Assembly: GCA_003170115.1 (NCBI GenBank)
Contig: PMZS01000234.1
Coordinates: 131-6,121, forward strand
Source of the DNA: Spirochaetaceae bacterium
Lineage (GTDB): Bacteria; Spirochaetota; Spirochaetia; SZUA-6; Fen-1364
Reading direction: 5' to 3'
Length of the DNA: 5,991 bases
Part shown: one piece after another, positions 1-5,991 of the stretch
Position numbering within the stretch: the stretch's first letter is position 1
How the letters are laid out: the number at the start of each line of letters is the position of its first letter
Translations under genes and position numbers: made by a program
Notes under the pieces: generated by a model
Seen by the model: only the letters and a program-made list of their open reading frames with translations
What the model was told of the DNA's origin: nothing
Databases searched by the model: none

Positions 1-9
1 TCAGCATCG

Positions 10-699
10 ATGGTCATTGGCGGCCTCCAGAGGTTTTCGCTCTCGGATTTCCCGGGCATGATCTCGGCAATCGTGTTCACGCGAGGCTGCGGCTTCCGTT
101 GTCCTTACTGCCACAACCCGGAGCTCGTCGACCCGTCCCGGTTTGACAAGGAGTTTCCGTTGAGCGAGGTAAGAGAGTTCCTGCACTCCCGCAGGGAACA
201 ACTCCAGGGCGTTGTCGTCACCGGTGGAGAGCCAACCCTGCACGATGATCTTCCCTCGTTCCTCCGCGAGCTGAAGGACATGGGTTTCGCGGTGAAACTG
301 GACACGAACGGCACGAATCCCCTCATGCTTCAACAGGTGGTGGCGGAAGGGCTTGTGGACTTCATCGCCATGGACATCAAGGCTCCCCTGGCACTCTATG
401 AACAGACGGTGAAGGCCCGGGTGAAGGCCCCCGATATCCTGAGGAGCATCGGGCTGATCCTGGCGTCCGGCCTCCCCCACGAGTTCAGAACGACCTGCGT
501 GGATTCGCTCCTTTCGGCTGACGATATTCTCTCCATCGCTGAACTGCTGAAGGGCTGTGACAGGTACGTCCTTCAGTCATTCCACGGCGGCAGCATGCTG
601 GATCAATCTCTGGAAGCGGAACTCCCGGTGGACGAGGCTCGGCTTACTGAGATCGTCGAGGCCTTGTCCGCAACGGGACTGATGGTCGGAAGACGTTGA
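10..699 (+). CDS. nrdG: Anaerobic ribonucleoside-triphosphate reductase activating protein (NrdG2-type radical SAM)
   Basis: A 229-residue radical SAM protein of the kind that installs the glycyl radical on anaerobic ribonucleotide reductase NrdD, using a [4Fe-4S] cluster and S-adenosylmethionine in the cytoplasm. The cluster-binding CX3CX2C motif is Cys27, Cys31 and Cys34, followed by HN. TGGEPT at 71-76 is the SAM-contacting motif. KLDTNGT (96-102), MDIKAP (121-126), EFRTT (158-162) and YVLQSF (186-191) fit the family. The opening MVIGGLQRFSLSDFPG matches the usual N-terminus of the NrdG2/PflA-like group, so the ATG at 10 is a good start. The frame is open to base 1 and any ribosome binding site is cut off, so a longer N-terminus is not strictly excluded. 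The length is normal for this group. nrdD is not in the window but could lie upstream. A pyruvate formate-lyase activase or another glycyl-radical activase is the main alternative. The gene converges on the next one, with 7 bp between stop codons and no clear terminator. Confidence 0.9.
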   Translation: MVIGGLQRFSLSDFPGMISAIVFTRGCGFRCPYCHNPELVDPSRFDKEFPLSEVREFLHSRREQLQGVVVTGGEPTLHDDLPSFLRELKDMGFAVKLDTNGTNPLMLQQVVAEGLVDFIAMDIKAPLALYEQTVKARVKAPDILRSIGLILASGLPHEFRTTCVDSLLSADDILSIAELLKGCDRYVLQSFHGGSMLDQSLEAELPVDEARLTEIVEALSATGLMVGRR

Positions 700-706
700 A
701 GGGACG

Positions 707-2224
707 CTATCCCAGAACTACCTGCTCCGCGGTAACGATGATGTTGTGAAGCTCCGCCGGGGACGTCGCGTCCTCCAGCCTGTCCTCCAGGAAATCACTC
801 TCGAAGATGCCGGCGATGTGCGAGAGAAGGATCTGGTGGATGCGAGGCGTGTCGGCGGGGGTGAGGAGAATGAACAGCAGGTTGATGTCCTCGCCCGGTA
901 CGGGCGCCGGAATAGGTTTCTTCATGCGCGCGACGATGACCATTGGCTGCGCCAGGCGAGACAAGCGGGCATGGGGGATTGCAAGCCGTTTCCCCACATA
1001 GCTGCTTCCAAGCCGTTCCCTGTCCAGGATAGAAAGCATGATCGCATCGCGTGAAACCGGGAGGTCCTTGACGCTGATGCGCTGGAGCGCGTTTCGGGTC
1101 GCGCTTTGGATGCTCGTGCCCTCGACATTCAGAAGCGTGTGCTCCGGCGTCAGCAGATCTGAAAGGCGGATAGTCGGCTCGGTTGGATATTCCTCCTCCA
1201 CGGTGCCGATCACCTCCTCTATGGCGTCTTCAAGGGTGATGATGCCTGACCATTTCCCATCCTCTGCAAAGACCAGGGCCATGTGCGCGGCTTTCCTCTG
1301 CATTTCCGAGAGCCTCAGCTCCAGTGGATCCTGCTCGCGAAAACTGAGACAGGGACGGACAAAATCCAACAGTGAGTCTGTAGGCTTTCCCGCATGTTCC
1401 GCCAGAAGCAGGTCTTTCACGTGCACGTAGCCCAGAGGCTTTTCCGGGTCATCACCCAGAAGCGGGTACCGGGAGAAACGGTACTCGGCTATCACGCTTT
1501 CGTTCTGCGCCCGCGTGTTCCCCTGGGTGAGGCACCGTACGAGCCTGCGTGCGCGCATCGCGTTTCGAACGGTCAGACCGCCCATGTCCAGCACGTTTTC
1601 GAGGTGCAGGAGACGCCGAAAAGAGAGCATGCCGCTGGTCTGCGACTGATCGAGAATTATCCTGATCTCCTCTTCCGAATGAGCGGCTTGGTCGATGACC
1701 GGGGGAAGCCGAAAGATCCGGAGGATTGCATTCACTGTCGTGTTGAGCAGAAGGATGGGGAGGATGAACACGTAGCGGAAAACGACCATGGGGAACGCGG
1801 TGCGAAGCGCCGACTTCTCCGTGCTCCGGATAGCCACGGATTTCGGCACCAGCTCCCCGATCACGATATGGAGAAACGACACCAGGAGGTACGCGAGGGC
1901 TATGGAGATGCTGTGAGCGGTAACTCCCGCAGCCAGGCCTGATAGTCCGATTTGCAGGACAAGGGGATACAGGAGAGTGGCAAATGCGGGCTCCCCCACG
2001 AACCCCAGACCGATGCTCGCCATGGTGATGCCCACCTGGCAGACGGAGAGGTACTCGTCCAGGTGCGCCTGAATCCGCTCGAGGGTTTTCGCCCGCCTGT
2101 TGCCCGCTTCCGCAAGCGCCTCGACCTGCGTGGGCCTTATCTTGACGGCGGCGAACTCTGCCAGCACGAAGAATGCGTTCAGCAGGATGAGCAGGAGGGC
2201 CAGAATCAGGTAGATGAGAATCAT
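707..2224 (-). CDS. CNNM/DUF21-CBS membrane protein with C-terminal PTS EIIA domain (CorC/HlyC-related)
   Basis: A 505-residue inner-membrane protein. Residues 1 to about 175 form a CNNM (DUF21) domain with hydrophobic segments near 3-25, 62-92, 95-123 and 142-168. Family motifs are NAFFVLAEFA (16-25), GITMASIGLGFVGEP (65-79) and IGELVPKS (122-129). CNNM/CorC proteins export Mg2+ or couple it to Na+. A CBS pair spans about 219-342, with SRYP (251-254), GYVHVKDLL (265-273) and GIITLEDAIEEVIG (327-340); such pairs bind adenine nucleotides. Relatives normally end in a CorC_HlyC domain. Here residues 354-500 instead resemble PtsN/fructose-type EIIA: RERLGSSYVGKRLAIPHARL with the phospho-acceptor-type His418, then FILLTPADTPRIH with a second conserved His463. 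The ATG start puts the first membrane helix at the N-terminus, as in the family. The only Shine-Dalgarno-like bases are a weak AGG 12 nt upstream. No frameshift is seen. Domain calls are firm; the transported ion and any phosphorylation control are inferred. Confidence 0.88.
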   Translation of the reverse strand: MILIYLILALLLILLNAFFVLAEFAAVKIRPTQVEALAEAGNRRAKTLERIQAHLDEYLSVCQVGITMASIGLGFVGEPAFATLLYPLVLQIGLSGLAAGVTAHSISIALAYLLVSFLHIVIGELVPKSVAIRSTEKSALRTAFPMVVFRYVFILPILLLNTTVNAILRIFRLPPVIDQAAHSEEEIRIILDQSQTSGMLSFRRLLHLENVLDMGGLTVRNAMRARRLVRCLTQGNTRAQNESVIAEYRFSRYPLLGDDPEKPLGYVHVKDLLLAEHAGKPTDSLLDFVRPCLSFREQDPLELRLSEMQRKAAHMALVFAEDGKWSGIITLEDAIEEVIGTVEEEYPTEPTIRLSDLLTPEHTLLNVEGTSIQSATRNALQRISVKDLPVSRDAIMLSILDRERLGSSYVGKRLAIPHARLSRLAQPMVIVARMKKPIPAPVPGEDINLLFILLTPADTPRIHQILLSHIAGIFESDFLEDRLEDATSPAELHNIIVTAEQVVLG

Positions 2225-2243
2225 TTGTGGCTTCGACCTGATG

Positions 2244-2265
2244 ATTTCATTTCCATTTCATTTCC
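2244..2265. repeat. Two perfect tandem copies of an 11-bp unit
   Basis: The unit ATTTCATTTCC occurs twice head to tail, at 2244-2254 and 2255-2265, with further ATTTCC-like repetition inside each unit. It lies 20 bp upstream of the CNNM gene start codon, in its probable 5' leader, where the minus strand reads GGAAATGAAAT twice. Function is unknown; it could be a slippage-prone site or a purine-rich leader. Confidence 0.7.
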
Positions 2266-2329
2266 ATGGTACGGATAGTTAAGTGATTTTCTTCGACATG
2301 GGGAAGCGTCATTGGAATTGATCAATCGA

Positions 2330-2347
2330 GCGTTCCACGTGGAACGC
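2330..2347. promoter_or_regulatory. parS: parS centromere site 1 (ParB/Spo0J binding)
   Basis: A perfect 18-bp palindrome, GCGTTCCACGTGGAACGC, whose 14-bp core GTTCCACGTGGAAC (2332-2345) is a known form of the chromosomal parS site, as in Pseudomonas, and is close to the Bacillus consensus GTTTCACGTGAAAC. ParB dimers load here, spread, and recruit SMC and ParA to segregate the origin region. Its position next to gyrBA, an operon often near oriC, fits an origin-proximal centromere. The identification rests on the sequence match and context; no parAB genes are in the window. Confidence 0.85.
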
Positions 2348-2367
2348 CACGATGAAGAACCAGATGT

Positions 2368-2381
2368 GTTCCACGTGGAAC
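2368..2381. promoter_or_regulatory. parS: parS centromere site 2 (ParB/Spo0J binding)
   Basis: A second identical 14-bp core, GTTCCACGTGGAAC, flanked by T on both sides so that only the core is palindromic. It lies 36 bp centre to centre from site 1. The pair makes chance occurrence very unlikely and points to a ParB loading cluster. It ends 23 bp before the inferred left end of the IS21 remnant. Both copies read as Phe-His-Val-Glu in one plus-strand frame, which gives a spurious open reading frame here. Confidence 0.85.
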
Positions 2382-2404
2382 TTGACAGTGAAACAACCCA
2401 CCGG

Positions 2405-2627
2405 TGTTTATTCCCGCTGAAAATTGACCCACCTCCCGAAGTACTCCTGTCTGGGAGACAGGAGGGAATGCGAGGTGATCAGCGTGGAAGATTGGGTGAC
2501 CATAAGTACCTTGAAGGCCAGGAATTCTGCTCTTGGTTCCAGAGCGGTAGCGGGGCTGCCCGGATTGGTCCCAGGCTCCGCTCTTTGCGGTCCGTATCAT
2601 CATGGAGGGAGGAACTGCTACCAATGA
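2405..2627 (+). mobile_element. Left-end remnant of an IS21-family insertion sequence
   Basis: From TGT at 2405 the sequence runs through TTCCCGCTGAAAATTGACCC and ACCTCC, then a transposase start about 70 bp in. This resembles the left terminus of IS21-family elements, which begin with TG and carry such GAAAATTGACCC internal repeats. Only the first part of the transposase gene follows, with no istB and no inverted right end in the interval, so the element is a truncated relic. The right boundary is uncertain and is set here at the end of the recognisable reading frame. The similarity is from memory of the family, not a search. Confidence 0.55.
2475..2627 (+). pseudogene. istA-like transposase, N-terminal fragment (IS21 family)
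   Basis: A GTG start preceded 8 nt upstream by GGAGGG (2461-2466) opens a 50-codon frame starting VISVEDWVTISTLKARNSAL, then GSRAVAGLPGL. IstA transposases of this group typically begin MISVEDWVTI.. LK.RN..L..R.IA.LLGLSRNTV, a helix-turn-helix that binds the element ends. The match is good to about residue 31 and then degrades at the expected SRNTV segment. The frame stops at 2625-2627, whereas intact IstA has several hundred residues including a DDE catalytic core, which is absent. It is therefore a dead fragment, though its start signals survive. Confidence 0.55.
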
Positions 2628-2815
2628 TGGCCCAAGGCAAGGCGCTTCGCGAAGGATTGTTGCCAGTTCTGTTTCGTCGTTTCGACATGGTGGACGCGCA
2701 TATTCGCCAGCGAATCGAAGAAATGACCGCCCGCTACCACGTGGCCGAGAAGGTCGACGGAGAATGGCATTTCCTGGAGTCTCCTCGGGTCAAGCCCGAT
2801 CATTCCAGACGATGA
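2624..2815 (+). CDS. Small hypothetical protein, 63 aa
   Basis: I do not recognise this ORF. It begins with ATGATG preceded by GGAGGGAGG (2604-2612), 11 nt before the first ATG, and its start overlaps the stop of the istA fragment as ATGA. The predicted protein has a basic N-terminal part (KALREGLLPVLFRRF, 6-20), a likely amphipathic helix (MVDAHIRQRIEEMTARY, 22-38) and a possible beta hairpin (HVAEKVDGEWHFLE, 39-52). No signal peptide or membrane segment is seen. Codon choice looks coding-like (GCC, CGC, TAC, GTG, GAG, AAG, GTC, GAC). It could be a real small gene, the tail of a gene broken by the insertion sequence, or a chance frame. It is convergent with gyrA, with 50 bp between stops. 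Confidence 0.35.
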   Translation: MMAQGKALREGLLPVLFRRFDMVDAHIRQRIEEMTARYHVAEKVDGEWHFLESPRVKPDHSRR

Positions 2816-2865
2816 GAAATCCGAGCCGAAGTGGCGGCCTCAAGCTGACGCGTACGACACGGTCT

Positions 2866-5391
<2,526 letters not shown>

Positions 5392-5399
5392 GATTGATA

Positions 5400-5405
5400 C
5401 TCCCT
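5400..5405 (-). promoter_or_regulatory. Ribosome binding site of gyrA
   Basis: The minus strand reads AGGGAG ending 8 nt before a GTG codon. This supports the GTG as the gyrA start, giving the normal N-terminus MADVKSRTISLPIEEE. It sits within the 24-bp gyrB-gyrA gap, consistent with translation from one polycistronic message. Confidence 0.8.
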
Positions 5406-5415
5406 GGGCGGCGGA

Positions 5416-5991
5416 TCACACGTCGAGGTTGGTCACCGACAGCGCGTTGTCCTCGATGAACTTTCTCCTGGGTTCCACGTTCTCTCCCATGAGGGTGGTG
5501 AAGATCTCTTCGGCTTCCACCCCATCCTCCAGTTTCACGTGGATGATGCTTCGTTTCTCGGGGTTCATCGTCGTTTCCCAGAGCTGCTCGGGGTTCATCT
5601 CGCCCAGCCCTTTGTAGCGCTGGATCGACACGTCGCTCTCGTTCTTGCCGTTGCGCTTCAGCACGTCGGCCTTCTCAGCATCGTCGTAGGCGTAGATCAC
5701 CTGCTTGCCAAGCTCGATCTTGTACAGCGGAGGCATCGCGATGTAGACGTGGCCCTGCTCGAGCAGCTCGCGCATGTAGCGAAAGAAGAACGTGAGCAGG
5801 AGGGTACGAATATGCGAGCCGTCCACGTCCGCATCCGCCATGATGATGATTTTCCCGTAGCGCAGCTTGGAAATTTCGAATTGCGTACCCACCCCCGTCC
5901 CGAGCGCCGAGATGATGGGGAAGAGCTTGTCATTGGTGAGGACCTTGTCGATTCGAGTCTTCTCCACGTTCAGCATCTTGCCCCAGAGCGG
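5416..5991 (-). CDS. gyrB: DNA gyrase subunit B, C-terminal part (5' end outside the window)
   Basis: The last 191 codons of gyrB, the ATPase subunit of gyrase. The frame is open to the window edge, so the visible protein begins PLWGKMLNVEKTR, a family motif in the Toprim domain. The internal Met codon at 5974-5976 is not the start. IIIMADADVDGSHIRTLLL contains the acidic DxD metal-binding residues of Toprim. MPPLYKIELGK, QRYKGLGEMNPEQLWETTMNP and the closing RRKFIEDNALSVTN are standard C-terminal GyrB motifs. There is no long insertion between the Toprim core and the tail, unlike E. coli GyrB, so the full protein would be the short form of about 640 residues or somewhat longer depending on its N-terminal part. 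It is directly followed by gyrA. ParE is the alternative, but adjacency to a GyrA with a GyrA box makes GyrB far more likely. Confidence 0.95.
   Translation of the reverse strand, partial: PLWGKMLNVEKTRIDKVLTNDKLFPIISALGTGVGTQFEISKLRYGKIIIMADADVDGSHIRTLLLTFFFRYMRELLEQGHVYIAMPPLYKIELGKQVIYAYDDAEKADVLKRNGKNESDVSIQRYKGLGEMNPEQLWETTMNPEKRSIIHVKLEDGVEAEEIFTTLMGENVEPRRKFIEDNALSVTNLDV

Larger units (their letters stand above)
2225..2865. other. 641-bp interval between the CNNM gene and gyrA
   Basis: This is the only long stretch without a well-supported gene. It holds, from left to right, an 11-bp tandem repeat in the leader of the CNNM gene, two parS palindromes, the left end and transposase start of an IS21-type element, a 63-codon ORF with a ribosome binding site, and about 50 bp downstream of gyrA. 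No convincing terminator with a T-tract was found downstream of gyrA: a GCCG/CGGC stem near 2825-2845 (minus strand) is short and lacks a U-run. No strong sigma-70 promoter is evident for the CNNM gene. Confidence 0.7.

Noticed and set aside
701..713. GGGA-CGCTA-TCCC hairpin between the convergent first two genes as a terminator
   Set aside because: The stem has only four pairs and no T-tract follows on either strand.
1394..1942. 182-codon open frame on the plus strand
   Set aside because: It lies fully antisense to the CNNM-CBS-EIIA gene, whose domains are clear, and its translation shows no recognisable family. It is a shadow frame from GC-rich coding DNA.
2312..2623. Upstream TTG-started extension of the 63-codon ORF through both parS sites
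   Set aside because: The extension is open mainly because the parS palindromes and IS21 end lack stops in that frame. It has no ribosome binding site at the TTG and shows the repeated FHVE from the two palindromes.
2737..2744. CCACGTGG as a third parS site
   Set aside because: Only the central 8 bp match; the flanking GTT/AAC arms are missing, and it falls inside the small ORF.
5532..5545. GTTTCACGTGGATG as a degenerate parS site
   Set aside because: One arm does not match the palindrome, and the bases encode the conserved GyrB segment HVKLED, so the likeness is explained by coding sequence.
5416..5976. gyrB fragment as a complete 186-aa gene starting at the Met codon at 5976
   Set aside because: The frame stays open upstream and encodes PLWGK, part of the conserved GyrB motif, so the Met is internal.

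Overview
This window looks like an origin-proximal chromosomal segment of a moderately GC-rich, Gram-negative, probably anaerobic bacterium. A Desulfobacterota/deltaproteobacteria-like host is my best guess. The support is a gyrB-gyrA operon without the GyrB insertion typical of gammaproteobacteria, an NrdG2-type radical-SAM activase of anaerobic ribonucleotide reduction, and two ParB-type parS palindromes beside gyrA. Taxonomy is inferred from gene style, not from a search.

Layout: (1) 10-699, plus strand, an anaerobic ribonucleotide reductase activating protein. (2) 707-2224, minus strand and convergent with only 7 bp between stops, a membrane protein with a CNNM/DUF21 domain, a CBS pair and a C-terminal PTS EIIA (PtsN/fructose-type) domain where CorC/HlyC relatives usually carry their transporter-associated domain. 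(3) 2225-2865, a 641-bp interval with a short tandem repeat, two 14-bp parS cores 36 bp apart, the decayed left end of an IS21-family element with the start of its transposase, and a 63-codon ORF of unknown function. (4) 2866-5391, minus strand, complete gyrA. (5) 5416-5991, minus strand, the 3' end of gyrB, continuing out of the window. gyrB and gyrA are 24 bp apart and form an operon.

Functionally, GyrB and GyrA form the A2B2 DNA gyrase. The parS pair just downstream would load ParB (Spo0J) for origin segregation and SMC recruitment. The activase belongs to anaerobic dNTP synthesis, so its partner nrdD may lie just upstream of the window. The CNNM-CBS-EIIA protein is the least ordinary gene: its domain order suggests an ion transporter controlled by both nucleotide binding and PTS phosphorylation. 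GyrA carries Ile at the position of E. coli Ser83, which predicts low intrinsic quinolone sensitivity. No wholly new multi-gene system is visible.
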